Source: Ectocarpus siliculosus | Lineage: Eukaryota; Sar; Phaeophyceae; Ectocarpales; Ectocarpaceae | Reading direction: 5' to 3' | DNA length: 64,000 nt | NCBI GenBank assembly: GCA_000310025.1 | Contig: FN649737.1 | Location: 1,203,367 to 1,267,366 of the forward strand | Shown: piece after piece, positions 1 through 12,888 of the stretch | How positions within the stretch are numbered: position 1 is the first letter of the stretch | Layout of the letters: each line of letters opens with the position of its first letter | Translations under genes and position numbers: made by a program | The notes under the pieces: model-generated | Database searches by the model: none | Told to the model about the DNA's origin: nothing | What the model saw: the letters and a program-made list of their open reading frames with translations, nothing else

Positions 1-88
1 TCCCGATCAAGCTTCGGCGTTAGGAACGGGTGTCAAGACATACAGCGCGAAGAGGGGAGTACGGCGGGACAGGTTGGAGAGTAAGCAC

Positions 89-3000
89 CTCGTCGAGATC
101 GACCGTGAGAGCTTGGTGCACAGCTGCAGCAGCTTCCTCTTCGACGGAGAGCCAAAAGCAAACGGCTCGCATTGGACATGGGGAGTTTCGTCGCTTTCAA
201 CCAAACACCGCCGTTCAGGCCATTCCCTACAACATGTTGTACTCGTTCAACCATTGAGGTAACTAACCTACGGGACATGGCATTTAGGGACGGTAGGCTG
301 CTCAAGACAGGCCGCGCCTGCTGCAGTGCTCGCTCGACTGACCTGGCACGTCGTACACGTCGTGGTTCTCGGTGGACGCCAGCTTCAGGTCGTCCAGCCA
401 CAGCCCGGACAACGTGGTCTGGCTGTAGTCGAATTCTGTGAGCTGCACCACCTGGAGGTACGCATCTTCGCCCCCCCTGAAAATGGCCGCGTAGTGGGCC
501 GGCGACTGCGCGCCCGACATCAGCAGGGCAACAAGGGGAGGGGGAGGGGGGGGGAGGCATGGGGTATGAGGGTTGCGGTTTACTACTAAAACAGTTTCAT
601 GAACCCATGAGCTAGCTTCCAAGTTGTGTTTTCGTGGTGGGGGGTCGAAAGGAAAGGAGTATGCACACTTCTGGCCCGGCGCGTCCGAAGCGTACGGGAG
701 CGGTGACACTTGCAAACACCGTTCTTGCTCTTTCGACTAGGACCCACTCCTTACCGATGGCCTGTTGAAGTATTTGCCGTGCCCGGGGGCGCCGGTTCCC
801 TTGAAGTCGTACACCGTCGTGAACATCATGTCGGCGTGGTCGACGCCGATGACCGCTTCCACGATGTCGAACTCCCCGCAGCCCCCGTTCCCACCGGCCC
901 CTCGGCAGTTGCACCCGTACTGCGCCGTTCGCACCACCTGCGCACGGTGCCAACAAAACGGGAATTCGTTGCTCAGACAAAGTTGGAGCAATTTGGTTGG
1001 TAGCTGCGGAACGTGACAACAACAGTACCCGTTGGTAGTGTCCACGGTATCCAAAAGAGCCGCATCGACGGCAGTTGCCCGGTGATCAATGTCAAAACTA
1101 AAACAAGAAAAAAACGGGGCAGGCAACATGCCCGTGTCTCGCCTTGCTGTTCAGAGCCCACACAGCCGGACGGTTCCAGGTGCAGTCGTCGAATCCCTCA
1201 GTGCCGCAGTGCGGCATGTCCACCTCGAACACCATCACCTTGGAGCCGTCGAGGCCGCCGCTCCAGCCCTCCATGCCCGTATCTCGGTAGAACCTGATCG
1301 ATCACGCGCGTGCGGCAACGACCAGGCGAAGGTTGTAAAAAAAGAAAATTGGGTTTGGGTTTGGGTTTCGTCTGCCTTCTTCCTTCCTATCGGGCGAGAC
1401 TCTCCTCTGGAAAAGCGAGAGAGCAGAAGAACATACCCTACTGTACCCTCTTGTTGGCACGCAACCGTTTCGAAAAAGCGACGTGAATGCTCTTCTACGC
1501 CAACGAAAAACCCTTGCAACAAAACAGTGCACACGGGGGTCACCCGCATGAGGGAGGGGAGGGCGGGTGACCTATATCTAAAGGACACTGTGTGCGGAGA
1601 CAAGGCATCGCGCTCGCTCATTCACTCACCCGCACGTAGAATCATCCGCACACTCCGTGCTTGTCATGATGTTCACGCCCTGATCGCCGCCCAACACACC
1701 GCTAAACTGCTTGGGCTCACTCGCACACGAGCTGCCCTGAGAAATACAAACAAGCCGGGCGGGGGGGGGGAGTAGAGCACGGCCCGAGTCAGCCGAGCTA
1801 CCAAGCAGCGGGCAAAATTCATACCGCGGTCGTTCTCTCAACCGTTTTGCTGCGAATTCCGCATGAAGTGGATCGCGTCTGCCAGCAGACTTTATGTTTC
1901 GTGTCTCGACGACGAACAGAGGACACGTGAAAACACGTCCATGTACACAGAGCCGCACAACGTTTGATGCGCAGGAAGATTACCAGCCGCGTGCTTACCG
2001 TCTCGTCTGCGTAGCTCTGGCTGCTGCCTCCGCAGATGGTCCATTCGCCAGAGCATTCGGTGTATCCACCTTGGTTTGTCATGAACACCAAGTTGTTCGA
2101 CGTGCTGCTCGAATAATCGCACACACGACGCAGCCAAATACCGTCAAGGCGAAGGGGAGGAGCGGGGGCGTATGGGTTAGCGTCCGCGGCAGACAGCAGT
2201 ACCGCATGCGTAACGTGCATCGCCTATTTTTCCTCTGCGTATTAAACTTCTGTCTGGATCATCCTATCTCGTCTCCCCGAGTCACGCTGATGCCCAAAAC
2301 CGACCAACGGGATTCGGGTTTTCCGAACGGAGGAGACTTGCCTTATGCCCCCAATGGGTTTTGCCCAGCGCGGGGCCATTCACCAGGTGTGCATGCATGC
2401 ATAAAAGGGGGAATTCGGGTTGGACAGACCTCGACAGCAAGCGATACTAGGCGGTTTAGCGGCGACTCTTGCGAGAGTCAACAGTCAACAAATGTCTTCT
2501 CTCTCTCAACAGGAAGTATCACACTTCTGGTCGCCTAAAGGCCGGACACACACAACAAGCCTACAAAACGCCTCATGGTCCTCTGAGGGGCACAGGCGAT
2601 GGGCACGTGCACTCACACAGGTGTCCAAGCGGAGGTCTTGCTCAACGAGTCCGCTTCTCCTTCGAACCAGACGATGTTGTGGATGTTCATGGGGCCACGG
2701 AACGCTACCGAAACAGCCTCATCGAACGGAGCCAGCGTTCCGCTCACGGAGACCTCCTGCGGTTTTCGTTGTTCCAGGCACGAAGTGTGAGTAACTCTAG
2801 ATGCGTTCGAGGCTGATCCGCATTCCTCGTCTCGTGGTGTCAAAGACAACCTTTCATGACTTCATTCAGACTGGTGTCCACAATATCCAGCACCACAATA
2901 ATAGTGAAGCGCATCATGAAACAAAAGCTGTTGTACTTAGGGGGGTCACGGCCAAGCAGAACGCGAGACTACCGCGTTCAGGCTCGGTGACAGCCAACCG

Positions 3001-6000
3001 GACCTTCGCTGCGCGTAACACAGCTTTGCATCGGGTGCTCCGCGAGAATACATACGCCTTTGACAAGCCAACTTTCTCGGACAAGCCACCCCCTATGCAT
3101 ACACCGACGACTACAAAGCCCCGCGCGTGGCAAAAGAGGGGCATCAAAACACAAACACAACAACTCGATCGATGTGCACGCGCGTACCTTTTGCACGCAT
3201 GCCGCCTCCGTGGAAGGGCAGTGCATGTCTGCTCCAGGGTCCATGCCGACGACATCCATGTACGTGCCGGTCCCACCCAGGTTACCGATGACAACGTTCG
3301 TGATCTCGGTCGCCTCGGGGTCGACGTCTGTCATTCCCGTCATTGTGCCGGGCTCTGCAAGCAGGAGAGAGAAAGACAAGCGCGAAATGCAAGGCGGCGC
3401 TACGAATCTCAAGAGGTGATTGACCCCATCGCCGACGACTGAACACGCAACAATCAACAGACACTCGACAGACAGAGCCCGTTTCATGCATAGCTTGTGG
3501 ATAGATCGCCCGTGCGTGCTCAGTAAAGCGTGTGTCAAGAGTGGAGAACGTCCTCTCTTGGTCCCGCCTCCAGGAGAGGCGCCAATCAATAATTCGCACA
3601 TCCACCAACACGATGTGATAACCTACATCTCCAAGTACCAACCGGCAACGTTGACCTTTAGTCGAATAGATGGCTCAACAGCGGTATTCCACCCTACATT
3701 TCCAAGCATTAATCCCCAATGTTGGTCGTTGTAAATACCATTACTCAACAAGGTAGCTTAGCTGAGTATTCCATCTCCAAGCACTAACCGGCAATGTTGG
3801 TCGGAGTGGACGATGGCAAGATGCCCGTGCTCAGAGAAGAGGTCATGTCTTCGCAGCGCTGCAAGTCCTGGTACGTTTCCACGAAAACGCTCCCGACTTT
3901 CGTCAACACGCCGGTCGCAGACAGGAGGTCTGATCCGGTCACGCCCACGTCGTCTCCGCCTCGCCCGGTGAACCTTTGAAAGGCACCGCACGGCAAGACA
4001 CGGAAAACACAGCACAAACAAATTACGCCGCACATCAAATTAGCTACGAGAAGTGGCATGAAGCGACTGGTTCCAAGAAAAAAAAAAAAAACATCGATAA
4101 TTTTCGGGGCAGCATGGCGCGCGCACTCAAAAGGAAACACGTCGTGTGCGTAACAAACAGGCACTGTGTACCTGCACCTCGGGTCCGGATGTTCTCGTCA
4201 ACCACAATAGCAACACACAACACAGCACCCGACGGTAAGGATAACCCGGCCTCACAAAGAGGGGATGCAAAGACAAGGAAGAGACGGGCCAATCGCGATG
4301 TGTACATACTCCCATACACGCAGTACATGACTTTGCATGCGCTCCACAATCGAGAACCATGGCTATTCACCGTGCGTATGTGCGTCATCGATTGACCCCG
4401 GGGACAACCACGTCCTCAGCAAGAGCAGAGCCAGGAGCACGCCGTGGGCTAACCCACCCAGCACTCTTGAGCCAGTTTCACGTGCACAAGGTTATTCTAC
4501 TGAATCTCCTCAGCACCCTCGACCCTTACCAGGCGTAGCGGGCCACCGATGGGTGCAACTCTAGCAGCGTCAGGGCATCGGCGAGGTAGGCGGCCTGGGA
4601 CGCCTCGTTCATGTAGGCAGCGTCATCAGCGCAAGCAAACTCCGTGATCCAAATAGGGAGGCCGTACTTGAGGTAGCCGTGCAGGATCTTGTTGAGGTAG
4701 CGTACCTGTCGCGGAATCGATGGACCCGACCGTACGCCGAGGGGTTGGGTAATGAGAGGCGCGCTTGATCAGGGTCGTGTTGATGTTTGCATACTGATGG
4801 CTCAACACATGAGATGCGTGCACAGATAGTACCGAGGTCAACATTCCACTATCGACGAGCAACAGGTGTTGCTTGGCCACTACCGGGAGAGAACGGGGGC
4901 GCGAACACAGCATGGAGTTGCGGAAAAGAGGCAGAATGCGGCCGTGTAGTAGCCACTTTCCATGTACTCATGTAGCAGCCAGGCTGGTTGGGCGCAACAA
5001 ACCAACACCGAGTGGCTGCCAAGTGGGGCATGTATGTGGTGCTTCCAATATCAACGTCTCCGCAACAACAACAAAATAGTATCACATGTCTGACGGTACA
5101 GTACGGTTGGCGAGGTAAGCACCTCGCAGGTGTAGATGTGCACAGCGATTGCAGTGACGTCGCAGCCTTCGCACGCCGAAAAGAAATCGTCCAGCCATTC
5201 GTAAGGGTCCTGTCGTGTTTGTGTGTCGGAGTGCATCACCAACAATGATGATGGCATTGTTCACGCGAGCAGCGGGGGGCGTACAAGCGGCGATTGAGTC
5301 AACTGTGAACAAAGCGCGTAAAGAATAACAAGCGACCAGATGCAATGCGGGCGCGCGTACATATGTCGAAAGCTGGAACGTACGTTCTTTTACGTTCATG
5401 TTGAACGGAGAATCCGAGGTGCCTAACCAAATTGCTCACGGCTTCGAACCACGGTAGCAGCCTCACACAAGACAACGCAGACGGGTTCACCCTTGTCCTA
5501 CCTCCTTGGTGCAGTCTCCTCCGCAGAAGTTCACCGCGGGAGACACGATCTCCGCGCCAAGCGTGGCTGCCTCGCTCTTCACCGTCGACCAAAGCGCCGC
5601 AGCTTCCTGCGGCGTCAGGTTCGCCTGTGTGCCAGCAGATTTGTTTGTATCGTACGGCGGACGATCGCATGTCGGACGGCGAAGCAAGGCAGGCGGGGCA
5701 TTCCCCGTATCTCGCGTTCAGTTCTCGCAGAGACGACGCTTCTGCTGCGATGACGACACAACAATCGAGATGCCCGCAACCCCCCCCCCCCCCCGGGAGC
5801 GGGGATGGTGTTGATATACCGAACACCCCCCCGTGGCGTTGGTGGTTGGTTCTACGGTGTCCGGTCATCGTTTACCTGAGAGCCAAAGTTGGGTTCGTTG
5901 AACCCGAGCATGTGCGAAGACTGGCCGAGTGAAGCCAAGTTCGCCAAGCGCGTCGAGTCCAAGTCCTTCTCGCCCCAGATCATGGGGATGTACTCGCAAC

Positions 6001-9000
6001 CGGACGAGGATTGAGCGATCTTCACCTCCGATGCAATGATGGCCGGGCTCCAGTTGTACCTGCCAACGACAGGCGATGTCGGAAACGCACGTCAGCGTGC
6101 GATTCGCGGCCTGTATCCGAGAGCGCTTCTGAAGTCAGAGCCTGGAACGTAGGAGCCGCATGAATCGGGGCATTGGTGGACCGCCTTCCACTCAACGTCG
6201 TAAGTCCTCCAAAAAGACTGTGATGTATGCACAGGCTCCCAGAATGTTCTACACTGTTGATTCACTTACGCAAAGCAAGAGGTGTGTTGGTTGAGGTTTT
6301 CTAGGATTGATTGCACCTATATAAATACTGTACCCAGAATCTGCACGCTTTCCGACCACTCTTTGCAACTACAGTACGTGTATTTATTTATATAGGGACT
6401 GCAGTATGGAATGTCTCCTGCAAACAATCTCGGGTTTGGGCTTGCGGAACAGTCAACACATGGAACATCGAAACACCCCCTCGAACTTTTGAAACCTTTA
6501 GATACTACCTGCGACCTACAACAGTAAACCGTTCCATGTGTGAACTACTGCTGTAGCACCGATTGCACACCCCAGACCATTAGGATCAGCTCACCACCAC
6601 GACATGCCGGGAGCTAGCGCGTCCAAGTCATCGGCATCCTTGAAGTCAAAGGACACACCCCTCTTGCCGTGACACTCCGTTGGTTCCGTCGCCACAGGTG
6701 ACGGGTCGCCTGTTTGGAGCGAGCGTTGAAGATGTTCATTGACGCGAACACCGGAAGGGACGCGTGTCACCGTCTCTTGAAGACCACCCAGACAAACGCC
6801 GCCTCGCCACCCAAGTTTTGATTTGAATCCCATTCCAGACTCTTACCGCATAGAGGCGACCAGCAGTCTTCTTTTTTGGTTGCACCATCAATGCTCTTCG
6901 GACAATCAGAGTAGTGAGAAAGAGACTAACCTCGTATATCAGTTAGGGAACTTAAAGGAAGTCAGAAGGGGGGCGGAACACATGACCAACCTACCATTGC
7001 TTTCAGGAAACACCCATCCGCACTGGAGGAGGGAGTACAACATGCAGCAGTGTACCGACAACCTGCGGTCGCACCTTCTCGGACGGACAATTCGAAAGTA
7101 GTGAATCCCTCTTCAGAGACAAAGGCAGTCGACTCCAACGCGGCCGCCGCTTTCAGGTAGCACAGAGCTTCGGCGTGGTCGAACACCGCCACGAAGCACT
7201 CCAGCCTCTCGCAACACATCTGCCGGACGGATGGCGATAGCATGAAAGGTCAGGCAACCTGACACGAGAATGGAGCACAACGGATAGTGTACCATATTCT
7301 ACGAACATGGCTTCCTTCTATCGACACACGCGCCCTTGAAAATATTGATGTGGTAGGTACAAGCGAAGGGAGGTATACCGTTGCCGGCACCCAGCAACCA
7401 CTTGGCGATAGAGAGACCATGCGTCATTGCCTGTATCGAAGGGGCCTTCAACAAGTATGTAACAAGGCCAATCAGACACCGATTCAACTGTAAAAACGTT
7501 AAAAACTAGGAGCAATCTTGCAGGGAGACGACCTTCAACTACATAGTATTACCCGCACAGACAGTGACGTTCAGTGCCCGCAGAGAAAGAGAGAGAATGA
7601 AGGTCCCGCTTGAAAGAAAGTAAAAAATTTTATTGCGCGGCATCGCCACACAAAATGCAAAGCGGTGCGGATTGCTTATAATTTTTAACACGGAAAAATA
7701 CTTGAGCGCCCAAACATAACGGAAATGTGCGCCTTAAGATGTAGTCTATGTACGCTTTGTGTACAGATATATTTATGCATAAAAATATCAATCTTCGAGG
7801 ATCGCTTGAACGGTCCGTTACGGATTTTACCGTTACGGGCGGAGAGATGGCACCGGTCTGTGGGTGGCACCGGGGTGACAACGTGGCAACGCTGCCGAGC
7901 ACCAAGGGCCGAATGAATGTGGATCGTGGATCCCGTTGGGCATCGCACCGGTCGGAGAGATCGTGCCGGGGTACGAAAGAAAAAAACGAGACGAAACATT
8001 CCAAAAAATGACCGCACTCGGAGGCATCGCTCCGTCTGCTACGGTACAAGTACTCCAGAGTTGTATACGCGAGTGGCAACCGTGGGTGTGAATACTATAA
8101 ATTGGGCCAGTTTGGGCCTAGATATCGCTCAAGCAAGACACGTCCGACGTCATTGAGTGCTACACGTTTGTACCCAGCGGTAGCAGCCCGCTGGAAAAGA
8201 AAAGAAAACTCTGTCGAAGAAAAACGAGCAAAATGCAGAAAGGCTCAACCAACTGCTGTCGTGAGAAACAGGTCAGTCAAGTGGTGGATCCTAGGCCGTA
8301 TCCTACCAAACAACTTCATTTTGTGTTCTGTGGAGATACACGAAGTACATAGTTCCAGAGACTATTGCTCCATGGAGGCGAGGATAAAGAAACTGAGTCT
8401 CCATGTCTCCACCCGAAAAGTTACCAAATGGATACAATAGCGAGTGGATACAACAGCGAGTTGCTGCAAAGCAGGCTCGGAGAATTTCTTTTTTGACGAA
8501 AACCAAACAAACTCATCTTGTACCCTCTAGACTTCCAAAAAGAGTTGTCTAATCCATCAAGTACAAAGGAGCCCCACAGCAGCAGTCCCACGAAACACAT
8601 TGGCGATGCTCTTTAAGTTCAACAGTTGCATTGAAACGTGCTATACAGGACGTCTCTACGATCCTTCTGATCCTCGCGGAATACATGTAGCATGGTACAT
8701 TGCATCAGCCACACGTATGATACGTGTACGACTTCGCTGCTTTGCTTCTTCTGCCGTTGCTGAGCTGCCAACATCGTGCACAGAAGGTTTGTGATTTGTT
8801 GAAGAACAAAACAAAGCATCTCCATATCTCCTCCCACCGATAAGGTACTTAGATTCAGCAATAAACTCAGAAGTACATGCATGCGTAGGTGAACCTTAGT
8901 GTCGTGCAATGGTTTAGTTGGCTCAGCAGGGACTTCCTGTTCGGTGCTTGGTATGGATATGGATACAGCAGCAGTATTTACCACATACTTGCAGATGCAG

Positions 9001-10034
9001 CGCAGCCTATCGCAGCAAGGATGCAGGCACCCGCGGAAAGGCCCGGCACATTCGCACATACATATGCATACCATGCCGGTGTTCAAAATCAAAGGTTTTA
9101 TGCACAGGTTTTCGTTGAGGTGACGGTATGTACACAAGCTTGACGCGATCGGCAGGATTGAAAGGCAACCACACAGACGCGTACAAGGCTAACACACAAC
9201 CTTGTGCGTGTGAACAAAATCTCATTATCAAAACACGTGGGATGAAGAATGATGTAATGACTGACACAGCGAGCGGGCAACAAGTAAATCGTGTGGAAGC
9301 GTGATTGACTCCATGCAGCGAACCAAATCCAACGGACCGAATCTGTGAGAGGACGACCAGTCCGTTGTGTGCGAAAACGTTTTGCTCGCTATAGACTCAA
9401 CGGAGGGTGTCTAGCTTCGCACAAGGGGAACCGTGTTGAGAAGATGTACATGTGTGTTCATGCCTGTGTGCTAACGGCAGAGAAGCACCGTGCGACACGG
9501 CGGCGTTCGCCACGGCTGTACGGGGCCGAAACAAGGGCAAGGCCAGTGTCGTGCGTGCTCAAGAACGCGACAACCAGAACACATTTTTACCTGAACGCAA
9601 TGATCCTCGTTGAATGCCACGACGCCCTTCCACGTTCCCAGCTCAAACGGTGTCAAGCCCTCATGAGCTTCGTCGCTGATGCCCGCTCCTACGGCGGGGA
9701 TGGAACAGAAGGAGGAACCCCGGCCGAGAGCGAGAGCGAATACGAAGTCATAGGTCACACGCCAAAATTATCCGCGCGCACGAACAGGGGGCGGTGTTGA
9801 AATAAAATTTCATTTATCATATGATCCCCATTTGCCTGCCTTTCTCTTCGCCTGCTGTGCGCGGACTTCGAGCAAAGGCAATCAGCTCGTTGAAGTACGC
9901 ATGGCGTTGACATACGCATGGCGCTCACCGTAGTTCGTAGTGGCCTCTCTCGTGACGACAGGACAATCGTAAGCCGACGCCAAGCGAAGCAGGAGGCCAA
10001 GGGCGAGGCCCAGCTTTGTCTCGAGCAACAACAT
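89..10034 (-). CDS. Secreted PAN/Apple - GH128 glucanase - TOS1-like modular protein (3' end outside window)
   Basis: Seventeen exons join in phase: 10034-9929, 9688-9591, 7219-7075, 6709-6595, 6059-5876, 5624-5502, 5209-5123, 4705-4530, 3973-3789, 3354-3188, 2756-2617, 2104-1999, 1736-1630, 1293-1143, 937-755, 505-343 and 138-89. They give at least 762 residues. The start is the ATG at 10034, which opens a hydrophobic signal peptide (MLLLETKLGLALGLLLRLAS). A cysteine-rich PAN/Apple-like domain follows, then a GH128 core, then a TOS1-like region. Both enzyme parts act on beta-1,3-glucans in known families, so a secreted role in callose or cell-wall glucan turnover is inferred. Exon 9 carries the end of the GH128 core and splices in phase into the TOS1 part, which supports one fused gene rather than two neighbours. 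The weakest points are exon 17 and the GC donor after exon 14. No stop was found before the left edge. Confidence 0.82.
343..3354 (-). other. Exons 10-16: TOS1-like glycosidase region (DUF2403 + DUF2401 type)
   Basis: Exon 10 has NVVIGNLGGTGTYMDVVGMD and exon 11 has FRGPMNIHNIVWFEGEAD, like the N-terminal TOS1 domain (DUF2403). Exons 13-15 carry FSGVLGGDQGVNIMTSTEC, then VFEVDMPHCGTEGFDDCTWN and RPAVWALNSK, joined to VVRTAQYGCNCRG and GGCGEFDIVEA, which are the core motifs of the TOS1-like DUF2401 domain. GEFDIVE resembles the E-x-D-x-x-E active-site pattern of GH16-type enzymes, with Glu652, Asp654 and Glu657 as candidates. That catalytic role is inferred. TOS1 is best known from fungal cell walls. 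The join between exons 14 and 15 uses an apparent GC donor (AAG|GCGAGA), and the joined protein matches the family across it. Confidence 0.8.
3789..6709 (-). other. Exons 4-9: GH128 (asl1-like glycosyl hydrolase) catalytic domain
   Basis: The core starts at KRGVSFDF (about residue 130), followed by WWYNWSPA, IPMIWGEKDLD and GFNEPNFGSQ. After that come the strand motifs EIVSPAVNFCGGDC and VTAIAVHIYTCE, then GLPIWITEFACADD and VARYAWFTGRGG, and finally LLSATGVLTKVGSVFVE near residue 390. These are the landmarks of GH128, a TIM-barrel endo-beta-1,3-glucanase family. Glu210 (GFNEPN) and Glu308 (WITEFA) sit where the family has its acid/base and nucleophile, so the domain looks catalytically intact. 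Length, about 250 residues, is normal for the family. All six splice junctions fall on consensus sites with matching phase. Confidence 0.88.
7075..10034 (-). other. Exons 1-3: signal peptide and PAN/Apple-like domain
   Basis: Residues 1-20 form a leucine-rich signal peptide followed by AYDCPVV. Exons 2 and 3 read FELGTWKGVVAFNEDHCVQ then MCCERLECFVAVFDHAEALC. The order D-x-CVQMC, then ECFVAVFD, then a C-Y-L-K step is the usual spacing of PAN/Apple modules, which bind proteins or carbohydrates outside the cell. Exon 1 ends in phase 1 and exon 2 in phase 0, and both match their partners. Intron 2 (7220-9590) is 2.4 kb and I see no further exon in it. The donor of exon 3 could be at 7074 or 9 bases further on; both keep the frame. 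Confidence 0.75.
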
Positions 10035-12888
10035 ATTGAGTTGATTGCTCTTCTACACGACAGGTTGCTGGACTCGCAGAAGGTATCGAGAGCTCGATGA
10101 GGGCATGAACAGCTGCTCGATCCTCCCGCCGCGACCGAGACGTGCGGCGATGAGCAAGAGCGTCGATAGCAGTGGTTGTGGTGTAGCAAAGGGAGTAGGA
10201 GGGGTGTGTGGGAGAAGCGGCCGGACGGAAGCGTTTTGAAAAGTTAGAGTTTCATCGGCCCGACCATTTCGAATCCGTTCGCAACATATATGTAGGATGG
10301 ATCCCCACCCAAAAGATCCGTAGATCCGTTATTGCGCAGTTTGCGAGCACTCCCGAGCTTGTTGTATGCGTACCGTTACTTCAGCAACAGCAGTGCTATC
10401 CAAGTCACATCCCAAGTAAGGTGCTTCGCCTGGATATCTAGTGTGCATGGTGGTTGTGTCATGGCTGCCCGAATATTGAGAGAACGCGAGGAGATAGGAG
10501 CAGACGAGAGAGACCTACAGCTAATCCACGGGTGGTGTGGCTGGAAATTAAATTCCGAAACATGTGTAACGGCACAACGGCACCAAGGATTTATTACACG
10601 AGGAATTATTGTTCAAGATTTCTGCTGGAGGGCTGGAGAACCAACTCCGAGTAACGACAACAAATGAGGGCGAGCACTGCAGGAGGGATGAGGGTGGTAT
10701 TTTCCTCTTGTGTGAACCCGAGAGGAGCGACAGACATGCACGAAAGGCAAGGGTAGACTGGCCACCTGAATAGCTAATTAGATGGATGGACTGGAACAAT
10801 GTGAACACATGTTACCGGACTAAAACCGGTAACCGGTGAACTACCGCACACCGGACAGTCTTTTCGGCAGATGTACTCATGGACGGTTGTATTGTGTGTG
10901 TCAGAGCCGGTTAGAGGATATTTTACAGGCGGGTTCTGAGTGAATGCCTAATAATGTTGTCCACCCCAATATATTGGGCTGTAGCATGTAGTGGTATGAC
11001 CAACCGCCATCAACAGGGGGGAGCAGAGCAGCGCCATCTCGCTCTTTTTTCTTACGATCGATGCTAGATCGATCCTATGGATCCATCCGACCCATAGAGG
11101 AGTGCTCTCTCATTTGGGCAACGACGCATCACCCCCAACCGTCTTACATCCAACAAGAAATATAGTAGACTACAAGTATATGCCCGCGAGTGATGAACAT
11201 GCCCAACATTCCACGTATTATAGGGGTAGGGGGTTTCCCGTGCATGCCCCAAGAAACACAAGGCGAAAAAGGAAACATGTCCATAATTAAGTAGTTGTTG
11301 GGGGGGGTGAAAAGGTGAGCATGAAAAAGTGGCCAATACACACCGCAAGGTTTAGTCAAGTACATGTAGGCAGTGTAGGGTGAGGGTACATCATCAATAG
11401 GCCATTGGCTTCGTCTGAAACAAAAGAGCGTACCCTGCGGCCCGCTCAAATGCTCGCACGGAATTTTCTAGTTCGTTTGGACGTACGTCGAAATGCAACG
11501 TTTCCATCGACCGCTTTGATCCTACACTCAGTAAATGAGAGCGAAAAGTGTTTCTCTCGCAAAAACAAAAACGTGCGTGAGAGCATGCATTCGCTGATAA
11601 CTGCCTGAGGTGGGAACCATCTTTTTGTGATTTTCCATGGAAAACACATCCGTCACCGCCGATCATCAGACGCCGCGCGGGTTGGTGTGTTCCCACAATT
11701 TATGGATGTGCACAGAACACAACAACACGGAGTCGAAGGAGATGTCCCCACACGACGCACCACCTTCCCCTGCATCTAGCCCCACGAATAGCAGTCGTTG
11801 TCGAGCTCTTCGCATAAAAAGCCATTGTGATCTCTGCTCAGTACCTTCAAACAAACATGGAAAATCGGAGGTCCAACAGACAAGGGCGGACGCCGTACGT
11901 GGTCAAAGGCCAACTACCGTACAAGGGTGCACGTCGAGAAAAGAAAAAGCACGTAAAACAGGAACTCGAAAAACATCATCGCAGAGGCGATACTATTAGT
12001 AGAGCACAAAACAATCCGAAAGGATATAGAAAGGCCCTGGCCAGCCAGCAGTCAGACACCAACAGCAGTTTAAGAAAGAGCGGCACACAATGTTGTTTGA
12101 ACAATACTTCGAATTCTACGAAATTCCTTTCAGGAATGGATTTGTTTTCACTTTTCACGTTTTGGAGTAGCAGCACGCTGAACAGATGGCCTGCAACAAT
12201 GCGGGCCGCGCGACCGCCATTGCATTGGATTCCACTCGTACATGCGACTTAGGAGGACTTGCACACCCTTTTCGTTTACGAACCACAGATGAGGCAATCA
12301 ACTGAACAATCACTGGTGCTCGCTTAATTTACTCGATTCTCGGTAGACAACATGTGCCGGTATCTCTCTCGTTCGTTCGCTACTACCCGCCAGCATCTCT
12401 TGCCTTTGTGTCTTTCCAATAATCGACTACCACAGCACCCTCAACCCCGTGGTTGGAGTGATGCGATGGGCCTAGTTTACTTACGAGACACAGAGTATAC
12501 ATTTCGCCAATCAAGGTCAAAACCCTGAGCAATCCGAACGTGTCATCGGGTTACAATAAACAGGCCAAGCACACAGCTTCTTCTCGTATGCCCGACTCGG
12601 AGTCACGTGCGCTAGTTGCGTCGCCCCCCCTTCCATGTCACACAGCTCTCCCATCCTTTTGTCCCGTGTTCGGAACGGGGAACAGCTTTCTAGGTTTCCT
12701 CCCGCTTGGGTCCTCATGCCATCTCAAGGCGGTGTTGGATCACGTTCTTGTTCCCCATTTCCGTCTTTGTTACAAACCTAGGTGTAAGAACGGCGGGGGC
12801 GCAGATATCGCCACAAGGTAGAAAGTAAACACGGAGCATCGACAGAGTGCACTGCCAGGGACGACACCACGCTTGAAAGGCAAGGAAC
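10035..12888 (-). other. Upstream/intergenic stretch without a supported gene
   Basis: This lies upstream of the PAN-GH128-TOS1 start and downstream of the ankyrin-gene stop, and must hold the promoter of the former. A palindromic run of accggt words sits near 10815-10840. Open frames at 11394-11696 (-) and 11827-12252 (+) are about 100-140 codons, overlap one another's surroundings and show no recognisable domain or splice-supported partner, so I do not call them genes. Confidence 0.4.

Noticed and set aside
1348-1368. TTTGGG repeats that look telomere-like
   Set aside because: Only three units, in an intron of the modular glucanase gene, and not the TTAGGG type expected in brown algae.
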